A stretch of 38,063 nucleotides of DNA from Sphaeroforma sirkka (Eukaryota; Opisthokonta; Ichthyosporea; Ichthyophonida). Position 1 is the stretch's first letter; every line of letters starts with the position of its first letter. Location: assembly GCA_001586965.3 (NCBI GenBank), contig LUCW03000095.1, forward strand, positions 1-38,063, given 5' to 3'. The notes below the pieces were generated by a model. It had not been told where the DNA came from. It did not search any database and saw only the letters and a list, made by a program, of their open reading frames with translations. Made by a program: the position numbers and the translations under genes. Below, piece by piece: positions 19,901 to 31,900 of the stretch.

Positions 19901-22900
19901 GAGGGAGGGGCTAGGCTAGGGTCTTTTATCCTTGTGGCGCCCCATAGTAGAGCCGAGAGGGAGGGGCTAGGCTAGGGTTTTTTCTTCGTCTTTTATCTTG
20001 TGGCGCCCTATAGTAGAGCGAGAGGGAGGGGCTAGGCTAGGGTTTTCTTCGTCTTTATCTTGTGGCGCCCTATAGTAGAGCGAGAGGAGGGGCTAGGCTA
20101 GGGTTTTTCTTCGTCTTTTATCTTGTGGCGCCCTATAGTAGAGCGAGAGAGAGGGAGGGGCTAGGCTAGGGTTTTTCTTCGTCTTTTATCTTGTGGCGCC
20201 CTATAGTAGAGAGCGAGAGGGAGGGGCTAGGCTAGGGTTTTTTCTTCGTCTTTTATCTTGTGGCGCCTATAGTAGAGCGAGAGGAGGGGCTAGGCTAGGG
20301 TTTTCTTCGTCTTTTTATCTTGTGGCGCCCTATAGTAGAGCGAGAGGAGGGCTAGGCTAGGGTTTTTCTTCGTCTTTTATCTTGTGGCGCCCTATAGTAG
20401 AGCAGAGAGGGAGGGGCTAGGCTAGGGTTTTCTTCGTCTTTTATCTTGTGGCGCCCTATAGTAGAGAGAGAGGAGGGGCTAGGCTAGGGTTTTTCTTCGT
20501 CTTTTATCTTGTGGCGCCCTATAGTAGAGCGAGAGGGAGGGGCTAGGCTAGGGTTTTTTCTTCGTCTTTTATCTTGTGGCGCCCTATAGTAGAGCGAGAG
20601 AGGGAGGGGCTAGGCTAGGGTTTTCTTCGTCTTTATCTTGTGGCGCCCTATAGTAGAGCGAGAGGAGGGGCTAGGCTAGGGTTTTCTTCGTCTTTTATCT
20701 TGTGGCGCCCTATAGTAGAGAGCGAGAGGGAGGGGCTAGGCTAGGGTTTTCTTCGTCTTTTATCTTGTGGCGCCCTATAGTAGAGAGCGAGAGGGAGGGG
20801 CCAGGGCTAGGGTTTTTTCTTCGTCTTTTATCTTGTGGCGCCCTATAGCAGAGCTAGGGGCTAGGCTAGGGTTTTCTTCGTCTTTTATCTTGTGGCGCCC
20901 CTATAGTAGAGCGAGAGAGGAGGGCTAGGCTAGGGTTTTCTTCGTCTTTTATCTTGTGGCGCCCTATAGTAGAGCGAGAGGGAGGGGCTAGGCTAGGGTT
21001 TTCTTCGTCTTTTATCTTGTGGCGCCCTATAGTAGAGCGAGAGGAGGGGCTAGGCTAGGGTTTTCTTCGTCTTTTATCTTGTGGCGCCCTATAGTAGAGC
21101 CGAGAGGGAGGGGCTAGGCTAGGGTTTTCTTCGTCTTTTATCTTGTGGCGCCCTATAGTAGAGCGAGAGGAGGGGCTAGGCTAGGTTTTTTTTCTTCGTC
21201 TTTTATCTTGTGGCGCCCTATAGTAGAGCGAGAGAGGAGGGGCTAGGCTAGGGTTTTTCTTCGTCTTTTATCTTGTGGCGCCCTATAGTAGAGCGAGAGG
21301 GAGGGGCTAGGCTAGGGTTTTTTTTCTTCGTCTTTTATCTTGTGGCGCCCTATAGTAGAGCGAGAGGAGGGGCTAGGCTAGGGTTTTCTTCGTCTTTTAT
21401 CTTGTGGCGCCCCTATAGTAGAGCGAGAGGGAGGGGCTAGGCTAGGGTTTTCTTCGTCGTTTTATCTTGTGGCGCCCTATAGTAGAGCGAGAGGGAGGGG
21501 CTAGGCTAGGGGTTTTCTTCGTCTTTTATCTTGTGGCGCCCTATAGTAGAGCGAGAGGAGGGGCTAGGCTAGGGTTTTCTTCGTCTTTTATCTTGTGGCG
21601 CCCTATAGTAGAGCGAGAGGAGGGGCTAGGCTAGGTTTTTTCTTCGTCTTTTATCTTGTGGCGCCCTATAGTAGAGCAGAGAGAGGGGAGGGGCTAGGCT
21701 AGGGTTTTTTCTTCGTCTTTTATCTTGTGGCGCCCTATAGTAGAGCGAGAGGGAGGGGCTAGGCTAGGGTTTTCTTCGTCTTTTATCTTGTGGCGCCCTA
21801 TAGTAGAGCCGAGAGGGAGGGGCTAGGCTAGGGTTTTCTTCGTCTTTTATCTTGTGGCGCCCTATAGTAGAGCGAGAGGGAGGGGCTAGGCTAGGGTTTT
21901 TTTTCTTCGTCTTTTATCTTGTGGCGCCCTATAGTAGAGCGAGAGGGAGGGGCTAGGCTAGGTTTTTTCTTCGTCTTTATCTTGTGGCGCCCTATAGTAG
22001 AGGCGAGAGGGAGGGGCTAGGCTAGGGTTTTCTTCGTCTTTTATCTTGTGGCGCCCTATAGTAGAGCGAGAGGAGGGGCTAGGCTAGGGTTTTTTCTTCG
22101 TCTTTTATCTTGTGGCGCCCTATAGTAGAGCGAGAGGGAGGGGCTAGGCTAGGGTTTTCTTCGTCTTTTATCTTGTGGCGCCCTATAGTAGAGCGAGAGG
22201 AGGGGCTAGGCTAGGGTTTTTCTTCGTCTTTTATCTTGTGGCGCCCTATAGTAGAGCGAGAGGAGGGGCTAGGCTAGGGTTTTTTCTTCGTCTTTTATCT
22301 TGTGGCGCCTATAGTAGAGCGAGAGAGGGGGAGGAGGGGGTTTTTTTCTTCGTCTTTTATCTTGTGGCGCCCTATAGTAGAGCGAGAGGGAGGGGCTAGG
22401 CTAGGGTTTTCTTCGTCTTTTATCTTGTGGCGCCCTATAGTAGAGCGAGAGGAGGGGCTAGGCTAGGGTTTTTTCTTCGTCTTTTATCTTGTGGCGCCCT
22501 ATAGTAGAGCGAGAGGGAGGGGCTAGGCTAGGGTTTTCTTCGTCTTTTATCTTGTGGCGCCCTATAGTAGAGCGAGAGGGGGGGGCTAGGCTAGGGTTTT
22601 TTCTTCGTCTTTTATCTTGTGGCGCCCCTATAGTAGAGCGAGAGGGAGGGGGCTAGGCTAGGGTTTTCTTCGTCTTTTATCTTGTGGCGCCCTATAGTAG
22701 AGCGAGAGGAGGGGCTAGGCTAGGGTTTTCTTCGTCTTTATTAGAGCGAGAGAGCTAGGCTAGGGGTCTCTTTATAGTGGCTTGTGGCCTATAGTAGAGC
22801 CGAGAGGAGGGGCTAGGCTAGGGGTTTTCTTCGTCTTTTATCTTGTGGCGCCCTATAGTAGAGCGAGAGGGAGGGGCTAGGCTAGGGTTTTCTTCGTCTT

Positions 22901-25900
22901 TTTTATCTTGTGGCGCCCTATAGTAGAGCGAGAGGGAGGGGCTAGGCTAGGGTTTTCTTCGTCTTTTATCTTGTGGCGCCCTATAGTAGAGCGAGAGGGA
23001 GGGGCTAGGCTAGGGTTTTCTCTTCGTCTTTTATCTTGTGGCGCCCTATAGTAGAGCGAGAGGGAGGGGCTAGGCTAGGGTTTTTTTCTTCGTCTTTTAT
23101 CTTTGGCGCCCTATAGTAGAGCCAGAGAGGGAGGGGCTAGGCTAGGGTTTTTTCTTCGTCTTTTATCTTGTGGCGCCCTATAGTAGAGGAGAGGGGGGGC
23201 TAGGCTAGGGTTTTCTTCGTCTTTTATCTTGTGGCGCCCTATAGTAGAGCGAGAGGAGGGGCTAGGCTAGGGTTTTCTTCGTCTTTATCTTGTGGCGCCC
23301 TATAGTAGAGCGAGAGGAGGGGCTAGGCTAGGGTTTTCTTCGTCTTTTATCTTGTGGCGCCCTATAGTAGAGCGAGAGGAGGGGGCTAGGCTAGGGGTTT
23401 TTTCTTCGTCTTTTATCTTTGGCGCCCTATAGTAGAGCCGAGAGGGAGGGGCTAGGCTAGGGTTTTCTTCGTCTTTTATCTTGTGGCGCCTATAGTAGAG
23501 CGAGAGGGAGGGGGCTAGGCTAGGGGTTTTCTTCGTCTCTTTATCTTGTGGCGCCCTATAGTAGAGCGAGAGGAGGGGCTAGGCTAGGGTTTTTCTTCGT
23601 CTTTTATCTTGTGGCGCCCTATAGTCGAGAGAGGAGGGGCTAGGCTAGGGTTTTTCTTCGTCTTTTATCTTGTGGCGCCCTATAGTAGAGCGAGAGGAGG
23701 GGCTAGGCTAGGGTTTTCTTCGTCTTTTATCTTGTGGCGCCCTATAGTAGAGCCGAGAGGAGGGGCTAGGCTAGGGTTTTTCTTCGTCTTTTATCTTGTG
23801 GCGCCCTATAGTAGAGCGAGAGAGGAGGGGGCTAGGCTAGGGTTTTTCTTCGTCTTTTATCTTGTGGCGCCCTATAGTAGAGCGAGAGGGAGGGGCTAGG
23901 CTAGGGTTTTTTCTTCGTCTTTTATCTTGTGGCGCCTATATAGTAGAGCGAGAGGGAGGGGCTAGGCTAGGGTTTTCTTCGTCTTTTATCTTGTGGCGCC
24001 CTATAGTAGAGAGGGGAGGGAGGGGATATCTTGTGGCAGGCCCCATAGTAGAGCTGAGGCTAGGCTAGGGTTTTCTTCGTCTTTTATCTTGTGGCGCCCT
24101 ATAGTAGAGCGAGAGGGAGGGGCTAGGCTAGGGTTTTTTCTTCGTCTTTTATCTTGTGGCGCCCTATAGTAGAGCGAGAGGGAGGGGCTAGGCTAGGGTT
24201 TTCTTCGTCTTTAATCTTGTGGGCTAGAGCGCTAGGCTAGGGTTTTTTCTTCGTCTTTTATCTTGTGGCGCCTATATAGTAGAGCGAGAGAGGAGGGGCT
24301 AGGCTAGGGTTTTCTTCGTCTTTTATCTTGTGGCGCCTATAGTAGAGCGAGAGGAGGGGCTAGGCTAGGGTTTTTTCTTCGTCTTTTATCTTGTGGCGCC
24401 CTATAGTAGAGCAGAGAGGGAGGGGCTAGGCTAGGGTTTTCTTCGTCTTTATCTTGTGGCGCCCTATAGTAGAGCGAGAGGAGGGGCTAGGAGGGGAGGG
24501 CTAGGCTAGTAGAGAGGAGTTTAGGCTAGGGTTTTCTTCGTCTTTTATCTTGTGGCGCCCTATAGTAGAGAGAGAGGAGGGGCTAGGGCTAGGGTTTTTC
24601 TTCGTCTTTTATCTTGTGGCGCCCTATAGTAGTAGAGCGAGAGGGAGGGGCTAGGCTAGGGTTTTTTCTTCGTCTTTTATCTTGTGGCGCCCTATAGTAG
24701 AGCGAGAGGGAGGGGCTAGGCTAGGGTTTTCTTCGTCTTTTTATCTTGTGGCGCCCTATAGTAGAGCGAGAGGAGGGGGGCTAGGCTAGGGTTTTTTCTT
24801 CGTCTTTTATCTTGTGGCGCCCTATAGTAGAGCGAGAGGGAGGGGCTAGGCTAGGGTTTCTTCTTCGTCTTTTATCTTGTGGCGCCCTATAGTAGAGCGA
24901 GAGGGAGGGGCTAGGCTAGGGTTTTCTTCGTCTTTTATCTTGTGGCGCCCTATAGTAGAGCGAGAGGAGGGGCTGAGGCTAGGGTTTTCTTCGTCTTTTA
25001 TCTTGTGGCGCCCTATAGTAGAGCGAGAGGGAGGGGCTAGGCTAGGGGTTTTTCTTCGTCTTTTATCTTGTGGCGCCCTATAGTAGAGCGAGAGAGGAGG
25101 GGCTAGGCTAGGGTTTTTCTTCGTCTTTTATCTTGTGGCGCCCTATAGTAGAGCGAGAGGAGGGGCTAGGCTAGGGTTTTTTCTTCGTCTTTTATCTTGT
25201 GGCGCCCTATAGTAGAGCGAGAGGGAGGGGCTAGGCTAGGGTTTTCTTCGTCTTTTATCTTGTGGCGCCCTATAGTAGAGCGAGAGGGAGGGGCTAGGCT
25301 AGGGTTTTTTCTTCGTCTTTTATCTTGTGGCCCCTATAGTAGAGCGAGAGAGGAGGGGCTAGGCTAGGGTTTTCTTCGTCTTTTATCTTGTGGCGCCCTA
25401 TAGTAGAGCGAGAGAGGGGGGGCTAGGCTAGGGTTTTTTCTTCGTCTTTTTATCTTGTGGCGCCCTATAGTAGAGCGAGAGGGAGGGGCTAGGCTAGGGT
25501 TTTTTCTTCGTCTTTTATCTTGTGGCGCCCTATAGTAGAGCGAGAGAGGAGGGGCTAGGCTAGGGTTTTCTCGTCGTCTTTTATCTTGTGGCGCCCTATA
25601 TAGTAGAGCGAGAGGAGGGGCTAGGCTAGGGTTTTCTTCGTCTTTTATCTTGTGGCGCCCTATAGCAGAGCCGAGAGGAGGGGCTAGGCTAGGGTTTTTC
25701 TTCGTCTTTTATCTTGTGGCGCCCCTATAGTAGAGCGAGAGGGAGGGGCTAGGCTAGGGTTTTCTTCGTCTTTATCTTGTGGCGCCCTATAGTAGAGCGA
25801 GAGGGAGGGGCTAGGCTAGGGTTTTTCTTCGTCTTTATATCCCTATAGTAGAGCGAGAGGGAGGGCTAGGCTAGGGTTTTTTTCTTCGTCTTTTATCTTG

Positions 25901-28900
25901 TGGCGCCCTATAGTAGAGCGAGAGGGAGGGGCTAGGCTAGGGTTTTTCTTCGTCTTTTATCTTGTGGCGCCCTATAGTAGAGCGAGAGGGAGGGGCTAGG
26001 CTAGGGTTTTTTTCTTCGTCTTTTATCTTGTGGCGCCCTATAGTAGAGCGAGAGGGAGGGGCTAGGCTAGGGTTTTCTTCGTCTTTTATCTTGTGGCGCC
26101 CTATAGTAGAGCGAGAGGGAGGGGCTAGGCTAGGGTTTCTTCGTCTTTTATCTTGTGGCGCCCTATAGTAGAGCGAGAGAGGAGGGGCTAGGCTAGGGTT
26201 TTCTTCGTCTTTTATCTTGTGGCGCCTATAGTAGAGCGAGAGGGAGGGGCTAGGCTAGGGTTTTTCTTCGTCTTTATCTTGTGGCGCCCTATAGTAGAGC
26301 GAGAGGAGGGAGGGGAGGGATCTTGTGGGCCCTATAGTAGAGCGAGAGGGAGGGGCTAGGCTAGGGTTTTTTCTTCGTCTTTTATCTTGTGGCGCCCTAT
26401 AGTAGAGCGAGAGGGAGGGGCTAGGCTAGGGTTTTTTCTTCGTCTTTTATCTTGTGGCGCCCCTATAGTAGAGCTAGGCTAGGCTAGGGTTTTCTTCGTC
26501 TTTTATCTTGTGGCGCCCTATAGTAGAGCGAGAGAGGGAGGGGCTAGGCTAGGGTTTTCTTCGTCTTTTATCTTGTGGCGCCCTATAGTAGAGCGAGAGG
26601 GAGGGGCTAGGCTAGGGTTTTCTTCGTCTTTTATCTTGTGGGCCCTATAGTAGAGAGAGAGGAGGGCCAGGCTAGGGTTTTCTTCGTCTTTTATCTTGTG
26701 GCGCCCTATAGTAGAGCGAGAGGGAGGGGCTAGGCTAGGGTTTTCTTCGTCTTTTATCTTGTGGCGCCCTATAGTAGAGCGAGAGGAGGGGCTAGGCTAG
26801 GTTTTTTTCTTCGTCTTTTATCTTGTGGCGCCCTATAGTAGAGCGAGAGAGAGGGGGGGGGCTAGGCTAGGGTTTTTTCTTCGTCTCTTTTATCTTGTGG
26901 CGCCCTATAGTAGAGCGAGAGGAGGGGCTAGGCTAGGGTTTTTTCTTCGTCTTTTATCTTGTGGCGCCCTATAGTAGAGCGAGAGGGAGGGGCTAGGCTA
27001 GGCTTTTTCTTCGTCTTTTATCTTGTGGCGCCCTATAGTAGAGCGAGAGGAGGGGCTAGGCTAGGGTTTTTCTTCGTCTTTTATCTTGTGGCGCCCTATA
27101 GTAGAGCGAGAGAGGAGGGGCTAGGCTAGGGGTTTTCTTCGTCTTTTATCTTGTGGCGCCCTATAGTAGAGCGAGAGGGAGGGGCTAGGCTAGGGTTTTC
27201 TTCGTCTTTTATCTTGTGGCGCCCTATAGTAGAGCGAGAGGGAGGGGCTAGGCTAGGGTTTTTCTTCGTCTTTTATCTTGTGGCGCCCTATAGTAGCTAG
27301 GGTTTTTCTTCGAGGCCCTATAGTAGAGCGAGAGGGAGGGGCTAGGCTAGGGTTTTTCTTCGTCTTTTATCTTGTGGCGCCCTATAGTAGAGCGAGAGGG
27401 AGGGGCTAGGCTAGGGTTTTTTCTTCGTCTTTTATCTTGTGGCGCCCTATAGTAGAGCGAGAGGAGGGGCTAGGCTAGGGTTTTTTCTTCGTCTTTTATC
27501 TTGTGGCGCCCTATAGTAGAGCGAGAGGGAGGGGCTAGGCTAGGGTTTTCTTCGTCTTTTATCTTGTGGCGCCCCTATAGTAGAGCGAGAGGGAGGGGCT
27601 AGGCTAGGGTTTTCTTCGTCTTTTAATCTTGTGGCGCCCTATAGTAGAGCGAGAGGAGGGGCTAGGCTAGGGTTTTCTTCGTCTTTTATCTTGTGGCGCC
27701 CCTATAGTAGAGCGAGAGGGAGGGGCTAGGCTAGGGTTTTTTTCTTCGTCTTTTATCTTGTGGCGCCCTATAGTAGAGCGAGAGGGAGGGGCTAGGCTAG
27801 GGTTTTCTTCGTCTTTTATCTTGTGGCGCCCTATAGTAGAGCGAGAGAGGAGGGGGCTAGGCTAGGTTTTTTCTTCGTCTTTTTATCTTGTGGCGCCCTA
27901 TAGTAGAGAGCGAGAGGGAGGGGCTAGGCTAGGGTTTTTTTCTTCGTCTTTTATCTTGTGGCGCCCTATAGTAGAGCGAGAGAGGGGAGGGCGAGAGGAG
28001 GGCTAGGCTAGGGTTTTTCTTCGTCTTTTATCTTGTGGCGCCCTATAGTAGAGCGAGAGGGAGGGGCTAGGCTAGGGTTTTCTTCGTCTTTTATCTTGTG
28101 GCGCCCTATAGTAGAGCGAGAGAGGGAGGGGCTAGGCTAGGGTTTTTTTCTTCGTCTTTTATCTTGTGGCGCCCTATAGTAGAGCCAGAGAGGGAGGGGC
28201 TAGGCTAGGGTTTTTCTTCGTCTTTTATCTTGTGGCGCCCTATAGTAGGCTAGGGTTTTCTTCGTCTTTTATCTTGTAGGCCCCTATAGTAGAGCGAGAG
28301 GGAGGGGCTAGGCTAGGGTTTTTTCTTCGTCTTTATCTTGTGGCGCCCTATAGTAGAGCGAGAGGGAGGGGCTAGGCTAGGGTTTTCTTCGTCTTTTATC
28401 TTGTGGCGCCCTATAGTAGAGCGAGAGAGGAGGGCTAGGCTAGGGCTTTTTCTTCGTCTTTTATTTGGCGCCCTATTAGGCTAGGGTTTTCTTCGTCTTT
28501 TATCTTGTGGCGCCCTATAGTAGAGCGAGAGGGAGGGGCTAGGCTAGGGTTTTCTTCGTCTTTTATCTTGTGGCGCCCTATAGAGCGAGAGGGAGGGCTA
28601 GGCTAGGTTTTTCTTCGTCTTTTATCTTGTGGCGCCCTATAGTAGAGCGAGAGGAGGGGCTAGGCTAGGGTTTTCTTCGTCTTTTATCTTGTGGCGCCCT
28701 ATAGTAGAGCGAGAGGAGGGGCTAGGCTAGGGTTTTCTTCGTCTTTATCTTGTGGCGCCCTATAGTAGAGCGAGAGGGAGGGGCTAGGCTAGGGTTTTTT
28801 CTTCGTCTTTTATCTTGTGGCGCCCTATAGTAGAGCGAGAGAGGAGGGGCTAGGCTAGGGGGTTTTTGTTCGTAGAGCGAGAGGGAGGGGCTAGGCTTTT

Positions 28901-31900
28901 TCTTGTGGCGCCCTATAGTAGAGCGAGAGAGGAGGGGCTAGGCTAGGGTTTTCTTCGTCTTTTATCTTGTGGCGCCCTATAGTAGAGCCGAGAGGGAGAG
29001 GAGGGGTTTTTCTCGTCTCTTTATCTTGTGGCGCCCCATAGCAGAGCGAGAGGGAGGGGCTAGGCTAGGGTTTTTTCTTCGTCTTTTAATCTTGTGGCGC
29101 CCTATAGTAGAGAGCGAGAGGGAGGGGCTAGGCTAGGGTTTTTCTTCGTCTTTTATCTTGTGGCGCCCTATAGTAGAGCGAGAGGAGGGGCTAGGCTAGG
29201 CTAGGGTTTTCTTCGTCTTTTATCTTGTGGCGCCCTATAGTAGAGCGAGAGGAGGAGGGGCTAGGCTAGGGTTTTCTTCGTCTTTTATCTTGTGGCCCCC
29301 TATAGTAGAGAGCGAGAGGGAGGGGCTAGGCTAGGTTTTTTCTCGTCTTTTATCTTTTCTAGTCTTTTATCTTTTTATCTTGTGGCGCCTATAGTAGAGC
29401 GAGAGGGAGGGGCTAGGCTAGGGTTTTTCTTCGTCTTTTATCTTGTGGGCCCTATATAGAGCGAGAGGAGGAGGGAGGGGCTAGGGGCTTTTTCTTCGTC
29501 TTTTATCTTGTTAATCTCTGTGGCGCCCTATAGTAGAGAGAGAGGGAGGGGCTAGGCTAGGGTTTTCTTCGTCTTTTATCTTGTGGCGCCCTATAGTAGA
29601 GCGAGAGGGGGGGGCTAGGCTAGGGTTTTCTTCGTCTTTTATCTTGTGGCGCCCTATAGTAGAGAGAGAGAGGGAGGGGCTAGGCTAGGGTTTTCTTCGT
29701 CTTTTATCTTGTGGTCCCTATAGTAGAGCGAGAGGGAGGGGCTAGGCTAGGGTTTTCTTCGTCTTTTATCTTGTGGCGCCCTATAGTAGAGCGAGAGGGA
29801 GGGGCTAGGCTAGGGTTTTTTCTTCGTCTTTTATCTTGTGGCGCCCTATAGTAGAGCGAGAGGAGGGGCTAGGCTAGGGGTTTTTCTTCGTCTTTTATCT
29901 TGTGGCGCCCTATAGTAGAGCGAGAGGGAGGGGCTAGGCTAGGGTTTTCTTCGTCTTTTATCTTGTGGCGCCCTATAGTAGAGGCAGAGAGGAGGGGGCT
30001 GAGGCTAGGGTTTTTTCTTCGTCTTTTATCTTGTGGCGCCCCTATAGTAGAGAGCGAGAGGGAGAGGCTAGGCTAGGGTTTTCTTCGTCTTTTATCTTGT
30101 GGCGCCCTATAGTAGAGCGAGAGGGAGGGGCTAGGCTAGGGTTTTTCTTCGTCTTTAATCTTGTGGCGCCTATAGTAGAGCGAGAGGGAGGGGCTAGGCT
30201 AGGGTTTTTCTTCGTCTTTTATCTTTGGCGCCCTATAGTAGAGCGAGAGGGAGAGGCTAGGCTAGGGTTTTTTCTTCTCTTTTATCAGGCGCCCTATAGT
30301 AGAGCGAGAGGGAGGGGCTAGGCTAGGGTTTTTCTTCGTCTTTAATCTTGTGGCGCCCTATAGTAGAGCGAGAGGGAGGGGCTAGGCTAGGGTTTTTTTC
30401 TTCGTCTTTTATCTTGTGGCGCCCTATAGTAGTAGAGCGAGAGGGAGGGGCTAGGCTAGGGTTTTTCTTCGTCTTTTATCTTGTGGCGCCTATAGTAGAG
30501 AGCGAGAGGGAGGGGCTAGGCTAGGGTTTTCTTCGTCTTTTATCTTGTGGCGCCCTATAGTAGAGCGAGAGGAGGGGCTAGGCTGAGGGTTTTCTTCGTC
30601 TTTTATCTTGTGGCCCTATAGTAGAGCGAGAGGAGGGCTAGGCTAGGGTTTTTCTTCGTCTTTTATCTTGTGGCGCCCTATAGTAGAGAGAGAGGGAGGG
30701 GAGGCTAGGGTTTTCTTCGTCTTTTATCTTGTGGCGCCCTATAGTAGAGCGAGAGGGAGGGCTAGGCTAGGGTTTTTTCTTCGTCTTTAATCTTGTGGCG
30801 CCCTATAGTAGAGCGAGAGGGAGGGGCTAGGCTAGGGTTTTTCTTCGTCTTTTATCTTGTGGCGCCCTATAGTAGAGCGAGAGGAGGGGGGCTAGGCTAG
30901 GGTTTTTCTTCGTCTTTATCTTGTAGCGCCTATAGTAGAGCGAGAGAGGTAGGCTAGGGTTTTCTTCGTCTTTTATCTTGTGGCGTCCTATAGTAGAGCG
31001 AGAGGGAGGGGTGAGGCTAGGGTTTTTCTTCGTCTTTTATCTTGTGGCGCCCTATAGTAGAGCGAGAGGGAGGGGCTAGGCTAGGGTTTTTTCTTCGTCT
31101 TTTATCTTGTGGCGCCCTATAGTAGAGCGAGAGGGAGGGGCTAGGCTAGGGTTTTTCTTCGTCTTTAATCTTGTGGCGCCCTATAGTAGAGCGAGAGGAG
31201 AGGGCTAGGCTAGGCTAGGTTTTTCTTCGTCTTTAATCTTGTGGCGCCCTATAGTAGAGCGAGAGGGAGGGGCTAGGCTAGAGTTTTCTTCGTCTTTTAT
31301 CTTGTGGCGCCCTATAGTAGAGCGAGAGGGAGGCTAGGCTAGGGTTTTTTCTTCGTCTTTAATCTTGTGGCGCCCTATAGTAGAGCGAGAGGAGGGGGCT
31401 AGGCTAGGGTTTTCTTCGTCTTTAATCTTGTGGCGCCCTATAGTAGAGCGAGAGGGAGGGCTGAGGCTAGGGTTTTCTTCTCGTTTATCTTGTGTGGCGC
31501 CCTATAGTAGAGCGAGAGAGGTAGAGCTGAGGCTGAGGGTTTTCTTCGTGTTTTATCTTGTGGCGCCCTATAGTAGAGCGAGAGGAGGAGGCTAGGCTAG
31601 GGTTTTCTTCGTCTTTTATCTTGTGGCTCCCTATAGTAGAGCGAGAGGAGGGGCTAGGCTAGGGTTTACTCTTCTTTCTTGGCGCCCTATTGTGAGCGAG
31701 AGGGAGGGGTTAGGCTAGGGTTTTCTTCGTCTTTTATCTTGTGGCGCCCTATAGTGCAGAGCGAGAGGGAGAGGCTAGGCTAGGGTTTTTTTCTTCGTCT
31801 TTATCTTGTGGCGCCCTAGTAGTAGAGCGAGAGGGAGGGGCTAGGCTAGGGTTTTTTCTTCGTCTTTAATCTTGTGGCGCCTATAGTAGAACGAGAGAGG

